A DNA stretch of 64,000 nucleotides from Gracilimonas sp. GTDB lineage: Bacteria; Bacteroidota; Rhodothermia; Balneolales; Balneolaceae. The number at the start of each line of letters is the position of its first letter. The stretch's first letter is position 1. The translations under genes and the position numbers were made by a program. A model generated the notes under the pieces. It saw nothing but the letters and a program-made list of their open reading frames with translations, had not been told where the DNA came from and ran no database searches. Positions 8,394-17,572 of this stretch are shown here, one piece after another. The stretch is from positions 558,001-622,000 of the forward strand of contig NZ_JABURM010000005.1 of NCBI RefSeq assembly GCF_014762685.1. Reading direction: 5' to 3'.

Positions 8394-9563
8394 ATGCTCT
8401 ATTTGAATGAATACAAAGAAAGGTTCGAGGGTGATCTTTATTTTTATGGGAATGCAAGTCATGGACTGTATGATGTTTTAGTGTGGTTGCAAAAACACAA
8501 CACCAAAGCAACTCCAAATATCGTATTACCAATTTTTATACCAGCTAAGCTTTTCCGGTTGGTGCTTGCTGCTGGCTATGAACCTCGTTTCTACGATATA
8601 CGCTTGGATTGCAGTGTAGATCCCCGGCAAATAGAAGAGAAAACGGATCAAAATACTCAAGCCATCATGGCGATCCATTATTTTGGAATCCCATCGCCAG
8701 TTAATGACTTGCGTGATATATCCAATAGAAAGAATATATACCTGATTGAAGATTGTGCACATACAATTAACAGTCAGTGGGAAAATAAGGAACTCGGGAC
8801 TATTGGGGATTGTGCATTATTCAGTAGCAGAAAAATGCTTCAGTTGCCAGCCGGAGGATTTCTTGCCTTAAATAAGCAACCTTGGCCATTCGAGCCTAGT
8901 TATAGAAAAAGAGTTCGAAGCATATACACTGCTTGTAAGGGAATCCGAATGAGATTGAAACCCATTTACTCACATCTTACCAAAGCACAAGATCCATTGA
9001 GGCTGGCAAGAATTCCGAGTACGGGATATATAAATTTTTCAGAGGAGCATCGTTTTTCTATAAAAAAAATATCGTGGTTGAATCATTTTTATATCAGAAA
9101 TGTGGATTTGGATAAGGTGGCCAATACAAGAAGAGATAACTACGAATATGTATTGAATGGTATTACAGGTCATACTTCAATACATCCTGTGGGAGGGTTT
9201 ACCAAAAATAGATTTTTAGTGCAAACCGGGCAAAAATTATCTCTAAAGGAGGGAATAACCCCTTACAGTTTCCCAATATTGGCACCTCGGGGTACTCGTA
9301 ATTCATTGCGTAAAATTTTATATGAAAATGGTATTGGTTGTGGTGCAGGTTGGCCTGAAGCTCCTTTTGGGCATAAAAATTTTGAACATACTCTTGAGCT
9401 TTCCGAAAGATTGCTGGAATTACCTATTCACCAAGGCATGACTAGATTACAATTGAATAAGATAATTGAAACTGTGAGGGAGTTTAAGGGGCAGACGTCT
9501 GAAAGCCAGGTAAAAAAAGCTGATTTACAAGAAACTAGAAGATCAAAATTAGAGGTAGTTTAA
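8394..9563 (+). CDS. DegT/DnrJ/EryC1/StrS-family PLP aminotransferase
   Basis: About 389 residues of the sugar aminotransferase fold. Recognisable pieces are MAIHYFGIP, IEDCAHTINSQW (aspartate that contacts the PLP ring nitrogen), LGTIGDCALFSSRK with the presumed Schiff-base lysine near residue 147, then PAGGFLAL. ATG at 8394 is preferred over the adjacent in-frame TTG at 8391; a GGCGGGTGA tract lies upstream. Members normally convert keto-sugar nucleotides into amino sugars; no NDP-sugar dehydratase is visible here, so the substrate is open. The TTT after LFSSRK differs from the usual GGG-type loop, making it a divergent member. Its stop overlaps the next start by one base (TAATG). Confidence 0.8.
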   Translation: MLYLNEYKERFEGDLYFYGNASHGLYDVLVWLQKHNTKATPNIVLPIFIPAKLFRLVLAAGYEPRFYDIRLDCSVDPRQIEEKTDQNTQAIMAIHYFGIPSPVNDLRDISNRKNIYLIEDCAHTINSQWENKELGTIGDCALFSSRKMLQLPAGGFLALNKQPWPFEPSYRKRVRSIYTACKGIRMRLKPIYSHLTKAQDPLRLARIPSTGYINFSEEHRFSIKKISWLNHFYIRNVDLDKVANTRRDNYEYVLNGITGHTSIHPVGGFTKNRFLVQTGQKLSLKEGITPYSFPILAPRGTRNSLRKILYENGIGCGAGWPEAPFGHKNFEHTLELSERLLELPIHQGMTRLQLNKIIETVREFKGQTSESQVKKADLQETRRSKLEVV

Positions 9564-10927
9564 TGATAGAATTAAATGAAATAGTTGAAGCAGAAGAGGC
9601 GCGTAAGAACTCGGGGAATGAACATGCTTCTAAAATATCTAATGGCCATAGTTTTTCAAAATTGACAAATAGATTAAGGGTGGAGTTGATTACCGACGAC
9701 AAGGAATTTGAAGCCATTGCAGTAGAGTGGACTCGCTTGGTTGAAAAACCGGAGGTTAAAGCAACTGTATTTCAGACTTATGAATGGCAACACGGATGGT
9801 GGAGCTTTTTTAGTAAAGGCAAAAAACCGCACATTATTACAATTTGGGACTCGAAAAAATTAGTGGGTATTATTCCCTTTTTTGAAGAGAATATTTCTCT
9901 CTTTGGACTCTACCAATTTAAAAGATTGAAATTAATAGGAGGGGAAATTTCAGGTGCCGGAGGGCAGTTTTCAAGGTATAGCCCATCTGATTACCTCGAT
10001 ATCATAATCGATTCTGACTATAAAAATCAAGTTAGAGAATTGTTGTGTTCTTATATACTAAGAGGGCAAGCATACTTTGATGAAATTGAATTAAGCGAAC
10101 TTTCTGATCAAGGAGTCTTCATAAATGACATTTTACCTGCTTTGGAAGCTGCCAATTTAACCGTTGTAAAGACAAAAGGGGAAATGTGTCCTGGTATATC
10201 ACTGCCAAACTCATTGGATGCCTATATGGATGATTTGGATGGGAAAGTTCGATATCAATTGAGGTATTCCAAAAGGGCAGTTACAGAAAAAGAATTGTTT
10301 AGTGTAAAAAATGTTTCGGATGAGAATGAATTGGATAGTGCATTTAATCATTTTATAAATCTGCATCAAAAACGATGGAATATGCAAGGCTATCCGGGAA
10401 TTTTCCATAATCAAAAATTCGAGGATTTTTTAAAAATAACAGCTGGTAAATTTCTTAAAAAAGGTATTCTGAAATTTACTTTGGCTTTTGATAATAATGA
10501 GAAATGTATTGCAGTCGATTTCGCCTTTACCTTTAAGGATAAAGTTTACGATTACCAGAAAGCATTTGATATAGAATCTGATTTGGCTAAATACAGCCCA
10601 GGGAAATCGCTTTTCTATTTTATGCTCGAAGACGCCATAAATAAGGATATGAACTACCTGGATTTAATGAGAGGTGACGAACGATATAAAATGAAAGTTA
10701 CCAACGAATATTCACAAAATTGGAAAATAAGTATACCAAGTTTTTCGAGATTAAATGGACTTAAGTATAAATTTTTCCAGCTTCACCAAAGGCTAAACAA
10801 TTTATTTAATCGCATAGCTCTTGAATTTGTATTAATTCAAGTCCATCAACATCAATTTGGTAAACTGAAGTTTATACCAAATTATATGTCATTTATAAAA
10901 GAAAGACTTAGCGAAAAGTTAGGGTAG
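9563..10927 (+). CDS. FemAB-like GNAT acyl/aminoacyl-transferase 1
   Basis: 454 residues of the PF13480-type double-GNAT fold. The N-terminal marker is VFQTYEWQHGWWSFF; the C-terminal half has KRWNMQGYPGIF, then YDYQKAFD, YSPGKSLFYFML and DLMRGDERYKMKV. Three more copies of this architecture follow at 17573, 18956 and 20321. In related EPS loci such proteins are thought to transfer acyl or aminoacyl groups to sugars or peptides, but donor and acceptor are not proven. It starts within the stop of the aminotransferase gene, so an amino group made by that enzyme is a plausible acceptor (inference). Confidence 0.82.
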   Translation: MIELNEIVEAEEARKNSGNEHASKISNGHSFSKLTNRLRVELITDDKEFEAIAVEWTRLVEKPEVKATVFQTYEWQHGWWSFFSKGKKPHIITIWDSKKLVGIIPFFEENISLFGLYQFKRLKLIGGEISGAGGQFSRYSPSDYLDIIIDSDYKNQVRELLCSYILRGQAYFDEIELSELSDQGVFINDILPALEAANLTVVKTKGEMCPGISLPNSLDAYMDDLDGKVRYQLRYSKRAVTEKELFSVKNVSDENELDSAFNHFINLHQKRWNMQGYPGIFHNQKFEDFLKITAGKFLKKGILKFTLAFDNNEKCIAVDFAFTFKDKVYDYQKAFDIESDLAKYSPGKSLFYFMLEDAINKDMNYLDLMRGDERYKMKVTNEYSQNWKISIPSFSRLNGLKYKFFQLHQRLNNLFNRIALEFVLIQVHQHQFGKLKFIPNYMSFIKERLSEKLG

Positions 10928-10976
10928 TAAGTACAGTAAACAGTTATAGGAACAAAGTTAAGAGAGTTTTTTCGAA

Positions 10977-11945
10977 ATGTTCGATAAGTTTTTTAGATGG
11001 TTGACAGTTAAGTTTAATAAAAGCAAAATCCCTCTGTTTAAAAAAATTGCAGAGAGTTTGATGAGAGATATTAGTGTGCCATGGGAGTATAAGCTGAGGA
11101 AGGGACTAATCTATTTAACCTCAATGATAACAGCTTCTTTCAATCTCAGAAAATGTGACTACTATGGAAAACGCCCCCGAACTCGGCGAAGTCCAAACAT
11201 TGAAAATATGGGCAAGATATTTATCGGAGATGATGTGAATATTAATTCCAGAAATATACAGACTGACTTGGTTTCAGGCCCCGAGGGAAAGATTTCGATA
11301 GGAGATTCGGTGAGTATTAATTTTGGTGTTTCAGTAGTGGCAAATAAAGAAGTAAAAATTGGCAATCGTGTCAGGATAGGTCCCTATACCATGATTTATG
11401 ACTCAAACCTGCATGTGCATTCAAACCGGTTTAAACGAGCCGATGGCAGCAGAGTGATAATTGAAGATGATGTTTGGCTGGCATCCCGTGTTATTGTGTT
11501 ACAAGGGAGCAGAGTTGGGAAAGGATCATTGATTGCAGCCGGTAGTATTGTAACCGGTATCATTCCGCCATATGTGGTAGCTGCAGGTTCTCCGGCAAAA
11601 ATTGTCAAGTATTTGAACCCGCCTGAAAACTCCGGTTTTATGTGGGAACGTAAAATTGATCGGGGAGCGGGCTTGGATCCTGAAATTTTAGATCAGGTTC
11701 GACGAATTGCAGCTGGGATTTTACCAATTGAAACCAACCTGGTATTGGATCAGTCCTTTCATGATCAATTTCCGGAATGGGACTCCTTTCATCAAGTCAA
11801 ATTTATAAATGCACTTGAGAACAAGTTTGACATCACTTTCGATAAAGAAGAGCTAGTTAAAATAACCAATATTCGAAAGGCTACCAGCTTAGTTCAAAAC
11901 CATCTTTATTACTTTAAAAAAAAAGAGGCAGCTAGATTACTATGA
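10977..11945 (+). CDS. Hexapeptide-repeat acyltransferase fused to a C-terminal acyl-carrier domain
   Basis: 322 residues. Residues about 70-220 form a left-handed beta-helix of the WbbJ/LacA type, with repeated [IV]GD/IG units (IFIGDDVNI, ISIGDSVSI, VKIGNRVRI, VIIEDDVWL) and the ending VVAAGSPAKIVKYL. Residues about 245-315 look like an acyl carrier protein: WDSFHQVKFINALENKF with D269-S270-F as the phosphopantetheine site, followed by DITFDKEEL and KITNIRKATSLV. The usual WbbJ family is about 180-220 residues and lacks this tail. The fusion suggests that an acyl group is presented on the enzyme's own carrier. It overlaps the next gene by ATGA. Confidence 0.82.
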   Translation: MFDKFFRWLTVKFNKSKIPLFKKIAESLMRDISVPWEYKLRKGLIYLTSMITASFNLRKCDYYGKRPRTRRSPNIENMGKIFIGDDVNINSRNIQTDLVSGPEGKISIGDSVSINFGVSVVANKEVKIGNRVRIGPYTMIYDSNLHVHSNRFKRADGSRVIIEDDVWLASRVIVLQGSRVGKGSLIAAGSIVTGIIPPYVVAAGSPAKIVKYLNPPENSGFMWERKIDRGAGLDPEILDQVRRIAAGILPIETNLVLDQSFHDQFPEWDSFHQVKFINALENKFDITFDKEELVKITNIRKATSLVQNHLYYFKKKEAARLL

Positions 11946-13111
11946 TAGGATTATTTCAGTATAAAAATAGTGTAAAAGAGAGGGAAAAAATAAAATCCGG
12001 AGGATTAATTTGTTATGGAAACAAACATATTGATACTAATGGGCTATTAAAAAAAGGGAATGCTTTTGCTCATTTATTAAATGATGCCGGATGCACGGAA
12101 AATGATCATTTTTGCGTGGTTATGAAAAAATCAATTAATTTTTTAATCACTCTTATAGGTATTAATCAGATGGGCGGAATTGTCATGCCTGTAGATTCAG
12201 ATTGCTCAAAAGAACAAATGCAAGATATACTTTCAGAGAATAGCTTTAGATGGATCTTAGTTGACGAAACAGGCCTGGATTTTATTGATACTTGTACAAA
12301 TCCTCATCAAGAATTAAATATTGGTTGGATGGGAGAAAAAGAAAACCTGCCATCCCAGCTTCGACCTGAATTTATATGGGATAATATTGAGCATTATAGC
12401 ACAGACTCATCATCACCTTTAATAAACCCCAACAGGTTTACGGCAATGTTTTACTTGGATAACGAAAATAGAGAGCAAAATGTTTATCTGCTTAGTAACC
12501 ATGAGGTTAGTGAATTTGTGAATTCTATTTTAGAAGCAATTTCTGTCGATGAAAAGAGTCGTATAGCCGGCTTCTTTCCCTCACAGTGTATGCCATTTAT
12601 GATAGAGATTGGTATGTCTGCCTTAAATAATGCTCATTTACAATTATTCAATCCAGCTTTAATTAAAAATCAGGAGGTCTTCTTCAAAGTGGTTGACGAA
12701 TATAAGGCTACTCATATTTGTTGCAGGTCAGAGGAGTTAAAATACTTAGGAAATGATAGAATTGAATTGCTTAGAAAGCTTCCTGAAGTCAAAGAGCTCA
12801 TCATTTGGGGGCCGCCTTTGCCAATGAGTAAAATTTATCTGCTGAAAGAACTATTTCCAAATAGCAGCATTCGCAATTTCTATATCATTACGGGAAAGGG
12901 AAAGGCTAAACACCAGAAACTTGGGGTTTCAACCTTTATGAATTTAGGCTATACGGAAGAGTCATTGTACGTTTTCCAACGATCACATTTTTGCTCTGAG
13001 TCTGATTCATTTGATTCTATGCCTAAAACTCAAGAAGTCCATCATGCTTATTGGAGAAAAAGGAGTAATAATTCAGATGATCCAAATTTACAAATAGTAA
13101 GTAACCTGTAG
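11942..13111 (+). CDS. Degenerate adenylate-forming (ANL) enzyme-like protein, probable pseudoenzyme
   Basis: 389 residues that align by eye with the N-terminal subdomain of acyl-CoA ligases/NRPS adenylation domains: NHFCVVMKKS-type A1/A2 region (residues 50-110), HLQLFNPALI, and LPEVKELIIWGPPL. The essential P-loop that normally reads TSGTTG-x-PKG is replaced by LDNENREQN at residues 172-180, the A5 Tyr-Gly-x-Thr-Glu region reads FYIITGK, and the C-terminal lysine subdomain is missing (normal length is above 500). Adenylation is therefore unlikely. Translational coupling to the ACP-bearing acyltransferase suggests a partner or scaffold that binds the carrier domain. The frame is intact, so this is not an obvious decayed gene. 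Confidence 0.65.
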   Translation: MIGLFQYKNSVKEREKIKSGGLICYGNKHIDTNGLLKKGNAFAHLLNDAGCTENDHFCVVMKKSINFLITLIGINQMGGIVMPVDSDCSKEQMQDILSENSFRWILVDETGLDFIDTCTNPHQELNIGWMGEKENLPSQLRPEFIWDNIEHYSTDSSSPLINPNRFTAMFYLDNENREQNVYLLSNHEVSEFVNSILEAISVDEKSRIAGFFPSQCMPFMIEIGMSALNNAHLQLFNPALIKNQEVFFKVVDEYKATHICCRSEELKYLGNDRIELLRKLPEVKELIIWGPPLPMSKIYLLKELFPNSSIRNFYIITGKGKAKHQKLGVSTFMNLGYTEESLYVFQRSHFCSESDSFDSMPKTQEVHHAYWRKRSNNSDDPNLQIVSNL

Positions 13112-13131
13112 AAAATTAAAGTGAGGTTATT

Positions 13132-14871
13132 ATGAGAATAGCACTGAAAAAACATTTAAAGTTAAAACTTTTAATGTTACTTCTGATCTTCTTTATCACA
13201 TCTTGCAGGAATTCGCCTGCTCAAAATTTGATTGCTGTGAATACAGTAGGGTATTCCTCGGGGAGCCCAAAACTTGCATTTACTTCTGTAAAAGTGCAAT
13301 CGGGGGATGTTTTTAAAATTGTGCAAGCTAAAACTCTAGAAACCGTTTTTGAAGGAAGTATTGATGTGAATAAAGTCAAAAGCACTATTTTTGGAGATAT
13401 TATCCATGAATTGAATTTTACCTCATTTGATAAACCTGGCGTTTATCGGCTTTGGATTCCATCATTGGGAGTTAGGTCAAGTCAATTTGAGATAGCAAAT
13501 CAGGTTTATAATGAAGCAGTAAAAACTGCTATTGAAAGTTACTATTACCAACGGTGTGGAACTGAAGTGAATATCGGAACTTCTTGGACCCACAAAGTAT
13601 GTCATATTGATGACGCTGTTTACTATGGAAATGGAAAAGACAAATTAGATGTATCTGGTGGTTGGCATGACGCCGGGGATTACGGGAAATTCAGTGTTAA
13701 TACTGCGGTCAGTCTAGCGTACTTATTGTATTTGTATGATCATCAACCAGATAAATTTTATGATGGGCAGTTGCGGATCCCGGAAAACTCTAACAATGTA
13801 CCGGATTTATTGGATGAAGCCCGGTGGGCTATGCAATGGCTGATGAAAATGCAGAATGAAAAAGGTGGGGTCTTTCATAAGGTTCAAAAGAAAAAATGGA
13901 CCGGCGAATATTTACCTCACAATGACCCTGATACCAGGTATATATTTGAAGTTAGCAGTACAGCTACAGCAGATTTTGCAGCTGTAAGCGCCATTGGATC
14001 TCGACTGTTTAAAGAGATTAATCCTCATTTTTCAGATTCACTTAGGAAAGCTGCTGTGAGAGCTTGGGATTATTTAAGCCGGCATCCAGAAATTGTACCG
14101 GATGGCGGGTTCACAAATCCATCTGATGTACGGGGTGGAGAGTATGGAGATACAAATGATGCAGATGAACGACTATGGGCTTCTGTAGAACTTTATCGAC
14201 TTACAGGTGAAACCAAATACCATGAGTATTTTCTCAAAAACTACCAATCTGTTGATGAGCCAAAAATGCCACCAGTAAGCTGGAAAAGTATAGGCGAATT
14301 TGCAATTTATTCATACCTGAGGCTTCCGGAGAAGGATCAAAATTTGGAAGCTAGAAAAATTATCATCGAAAAAATCAGAGCATATGCAGACAAACTCGTT
14401 AAACAAATTGCCGGCAGTGATTATAGAATTGCTTTAAAAGAAAATGAGTTTTATTGGGGCTCTAACAGTGTGGTTTTAGGATATGCTTTTGATCTTATAC
14501 AGGCATATGAATTTACGGAGATGGAGCTGTATAAAGAAGCCGCACTAGATCAGTTGCATTATATATTAGGCCGTAATCCATTTGGATTGTCTTTTGTAAC
14601 GGGAATTGGAAGTACCTCTGTCAAAAACCCCTACCATCAGTTCTCTTCTGAATTAAATGTCAGTAAACCGGTTCCCGGAATGTTAGTAGGAGGCCCTAAT
14701 AACCATAATAACCTCAATGATCAGGTTTTATCCGCCTACCCCGGAAAGGCGTATGAAGATAACAGCAAAAATTATGTAGTGAATGAAACAGCTATAAATT
14801 ATACAGCACCATTTGTTTATGTAGCCGGATATTTTTCAAACTTAGCGAAAACAGAGGTTGCATCAGAATAG
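13132..14871 (+). CDS. Glycoside hydrolase family 9 lipoprotein (endoglucanase-like)
   Basis: 579 residues. A signal peptide ends in LIFFITSC, giving an acylated Cys near residue 25. Residues about 35-125 form the CelD-type Ig-like domain (VNTVGYSSGSPK, FDKPGVYRLW). The (alpha/alpha)6 catalytic domain carries GGWHDAGDYGKF with D180 and D183 as base and partner aspartates, PDLLDEARW, YILGRNPFGLSFVTG, and VNETAINY with E552 as the likely acid. The usual HHR motif after VTGIG appears as YHQFS, a divergence. GH9 enzymes cut beta-1,4-glucans and some glucosamine-type chains. In this cluster it likely trims or releases the EPS in the periplasm or outer membrane. Confidence 0.9.
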   Translation: MRIALKKHLKLKLLMLLLIFFITSCRNSPAQNLIAVNTVGYSSGSPKLAFTSVKVQSGDVFKIVQAKTLETVFEGSIDVNKVKSTIFGDIIHELNFTSFDKPGVYRLWIPSLGVRSSQFEIANQVYNEAVKTAIESYYYQRCGTEVNIGTSWTHKVCHIDDAVYYGNGKDKLDVSGGWHDAGDYGKFSVNTAVSLAYLLYLYDHQPDKFYDGQLRIPENSNNVPDLLDEARWAMQWLMKMQNEKGGVFHKVQKKKWTGEYLPHNDPDTRYIFEVSSTATADFAAVSAIGSRLFKEINPHFSDSLRKAAVRAWDYLSRHPEIVPDGGFTNPSDVRGGEYGDTNDADERLWASVELYRLTGETKYHEYFLKNYQSVDEPKMPPVSWKSIGEFAIYSYLRLPEKDQNLEARKIIIEKIRAYADKLVKQIAGSDYRIALKENEFYWGSNSVVLGYAFDLIQAYEFTEMELYKEAALDQLHYILGRNPFGLSFVTGIGSTSVKNPYHQFSSELNVSKPVPGMLVGGPNNHNNLNDQVLSAYPGKAYEDNSKNYVVNETAINYTAPFVYVAGYFSNLAKTEVASE

Positions 14872-14909
14872 AAATAAAAATCAGAAGAAATTAAAAAGAG
14901 AGAATACCA

Positions 14910-16118
14910 ATGATTATTTCAATTGTACAAATCACGTTAATTTCAATATGCGGTTTTTTTATGCTTTATCTGGCTATTCTCAGTATCCTGGCCTACAAAG
15001 AGCGAGACATAAAATCCCTACAAGCGCAAACTAAAAAGAAGTTTGTAATAGTTGTACCCGCCTATAATGAAGCTGATACCATAGCAAGAACTTTACAGAA
15101 TCTGCTTGATGTAGATTACCCGGCTGATAAATTTGATGTGTTGGTAATTGCAGATAATTGTACAGATAACACCGCGGAAATTGCTAAAAAAGAAGGGACT
15201 AAAGTAATGATCCGTAACAATCCGGAAAAAAGAGGAAAGGGATATGCTTTGAGATATTGTTTTGATAAGATGTTACAAAACAAGAAAAAATACCCATATG
15301 ATGCCGTTGTTGTTGTGGATGCCGACAGTATTGTTACAGAAAATCTCCTTAGGGTTATGAATAAATACTCGGAGGGTGGAGGTAAAGTTATTCAGGGGTA
15401 TCTCACAGTTGACTCAAAGCCAAACGTTTGGACCAGTGAAATCATCCGAATCGGTTTTGCACTTTACAATTATGTGAGGCCACTGGCTCGAAGAGCATTG
15501 GGTTATCCCGCCGGGCTTCGTGGTAACGGGATGTGCTTTTCGATGGATGTTTTGGAAGAAATTCCATGGGATGCTTATTCCTTGACCGAGGATTTGGAAT
15601 ATGGATTAAAGCTTTTATTACATGATGTGAACGTGGTTTTCGCACCAGAGGCTATTGGCTACAATGTAGTACCCGAGGATGCAAAAAATGCTGAAAGTCA
15701 GAGAGAACGCTGGGAAATTGGGCGATATCCGGTATTGAAAAAATATTTTGGAAAACTGTTTCTAACAGCCTTGAAAAGAAGATCCTTTAAAATTTTGGAT
15801 ACACTAATAGATCTTGTAACCCCACCGATTGTGAATTTACTTGTGTTTTCAGCAGTAATGTCTGTTGCGAGCCTACTGCTATGGTGGTTCGGGATTCAAC
15901 AGACACTGCTTTACTTTTGGTTGTGGTGTGGAGTTATCGGATTAGGAATTTTCCATGCTTTACTGGGCTTGCACGCTGCTAATGCAGGTAAATCTGCCTA
16001 TAGGTCACTGCTATACGTGCCTAAATATGCGTTATGGAAAATATATATTTACTTCAAAATTTTATTTAAAGGGCGTACTTCAGAATGGGTTCGTACATCC
16101 AGAGAGAATAATTCGTGA
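14910..16118 (+). CDS. Membrane glycosyltransferase family 2
   Basis: 402 residues. An N-terminal transmembrane helix (residues 3-27) precedes a GT-A domain with VVPAYNEADTIARTL, ADNCTDNTAEIA, the DxD-type VVDADSIV, GLRGNGMCFS, the acid motif LTEDLEYGLKLL and the QRERWEIGRY block. Three to four hydrophobic helices follow (about residues 300-375). This topology matches processive-like GT2 enzymes such as IcaA or cellulose synthase relatives, although the family also includes single-sugar enzymes. It may elongate a beta-linked chain, in keeping with the adjacent GH9 gene. Start is supported by AGAGAGAA 6 bases upstream. Confidence 0.88.
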   Translation: MIISIVQITLISICGFFMLYLAILSILAYKERDIKSLQAQTKKKFVIVVPAYNEADTIARTLQNLLDVDYPADKFDVLVIADNCTDNTAEIAKKEGTKVMIRNNPEKRGKGYALRYCFDKMLQNKKKYPYDAVVVVDADSIVTENLLRVMNKYSEGGGKVIQGYLTVDSKPNVWTSEIIRIGFALYNYVRPLARRALGYPAGLRGNGMCFSMDVLEEIPWDAYSLTEDLEYGLKLLLHDVNVVFAPEAIGYNVVPEDAKNAESQRERWEIGRYPVLKKYFGKLFLTALKRRSFKILDTLIDLVTPPIVNLLVFSAVMSVASLLLWWFGIQQTLLYFWLWCGVIGLGIFHALLGLHAANAGKSAYRSLLYVPKYALWKIYIYFKILFKGRTSEWVRTSRENNS

Positions 16119-16151
16119 AAAAAATCAAATTATTTAAAACAGGAGAGAAAA

Positions 16152-17471
16152 ATGAAATTATGTATTGTAGAAGACCAAGGGTATCAGGCATTTTATCCAT
16201 TAACAAAAACCCGTCCCGTTTTTGACCTGAGATGTGGAAAGTTTACGATTGAAGAACGTTTGCTAGAAATTCTGGAGGTAGGGAGTGAACCTCTCTATTA
16301 TTTAATCAGACACGAACTTCAGCAGATATGGAAATCAAAACATAAAAGGGATAGCAACATAATTTTTGATGTTCCAACCGAAGGCGATCGTCTTATACTT
16401 AATGGAAGAGTTCTTTTTCATGAAGAACAAATAAGTGAGATAATTTCAAAAACACAACAAAATAAGGGTGGACAATTCTTGTGGCTTTGCAATGATACCT
16501 GGGCCGCAATGTATATTCCGGAAGAAAAACGAGGACCCGGTAGTGATGAGTTATTTGATGGGAAGTTTGATTACAATTTGTTCAATAACCAGATGTACAT
16601 GGATGTGGGAGTCATTACCTATCCTTGGGAACTTAATAGATATAACGCGAAAATGATTCGCAGTGATTTTGGATTTATAACAAAGAGATTACAAAAGCTT
16701 CGGTTCCCACCTTTACATAAGCAAGTGGCGATACTTAACGCAGAAAATCTGATTATCGGGAAACATTCGGAAATTTATCCATTTGTAACGTTAGATTGTA
16801 CACATGGGCCTGTTATTATAGGTGATAATGTAACTATTGAATCGGGGGCTTATATCAAAGGTCCGGTGTGTATTGGAGACAACTGTCTGATATCAGCTAA
16901 TACAAAACTATACACAAACACTACTCTCGGGGAAACCTGTAAGGTAGGAGGAGAGATAAGCCATTCCATTATTCATGGATTCAGCAATAAGAGGCATTCA
17001 GGTTTTCTTGGAAATTCCTATATCGGAAAGTGGGTTAACCTTGGAGCGGGTACCAATACCAGCAATATGAAAAATAATTATAATGCAATTTCTGTACGGC
17101 TCAATGGGAAAAAGATAAATACAGGGCAGCAATTTTTAGGTCTGTATATGGGAGATCACTCAAGGTCAGCCATCGACACTTCCTTTAATACTGCCAGTTT
17201 TATTGGGGTTGGATGTAATATCTTTGGAGAAGGCATTCCAAAGAAAAATGTCAGAGATTTTACTTGGGGAGGAATAGAGGATTTTGAATTGTACGAATTT
17301 AAAAAATTTATAGAAAATGCCCGAAGAATGATGATCCGAAGAGAAATTGAGCTAAGTGATGAAGAGATATTATTGCTCAAATCTTTGCATAACTGTCGTA
17401 CTACAGAATTAGGATCGAAGGTAAATTTATCAGTAATAAAAGGGAATGGATTCGATTCATCAGGAGAATAG
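16152..17471 (+). CDS. GlmU-like sugar nucleotidyltransferase/acetyltransferase (Bacteroidota-type)
   Basis: 439 residues in two halves. The N-terminal MKLCIVEDQGYQAFYPLT with KTRPVFDLRCG is the signature of the alternative GlmU nucleotidyltransferase domain (PF13562-like), and residues about 195-375 form a left-handed beta-helix with hexapeptide turns such as IIGDNVTIESGAYI and VCIGDNCLIS. Related proteins make UDP-GlcNAc from GlcN-1-P by acetylation and uridylation. A second such gene elsewhere may be the housekeeping copy; here it would feed amino sugar into the EPS. A GGAGAGAAA tract just before the ATG supports the start. Confidence 0.82.
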   Translation: MKLCIVEDQGYQAFYPLTKTRPVFDLRCGKFTIEERLLEILEVGSEPLYYLIRHELQQIWKSKHKRDSNIIFDVPTEGDRLILNGRVLFHEEQISEIISKTQQNKGGQFLWLCNDTWAAMYIPEEKRGPGSDELFDGKFDYNLFNNQMYMDVGVITYPWELNRYNAKMIRSDFGFITKRLQKLRFPPLHKQVAILNAENLIIGKHSEIYPFVTLDCTHGPVIIGDNVTIESGAYIKGPVCIGDNCLISANTKLYTNTTLGETCKVGGEISHSIIHGFSNKRHSGFLGNSYIGKWVNLGAGTNTSNMKNNYNAISVRLNGKKINTGQQFLGLYMGDHSRSAIDTSFNTASFIGVGCNIFGEGIPKKNVRDFTWGGIEDFELYEFKKFIENARRMMIRREIELSDEEILLLKSLHNCRTTELGSKVNLSVIKGNGFDSSGE

Positions 17472-17572
17472 AATAATCATCATTTACTCTTGAAATATCA
17501 ATTTATCCTAAAGAGAAGTATAGATAAGTAAGAGAGAACATAAATTTAAAATTTTAAAAAGGGATGCCTTCT

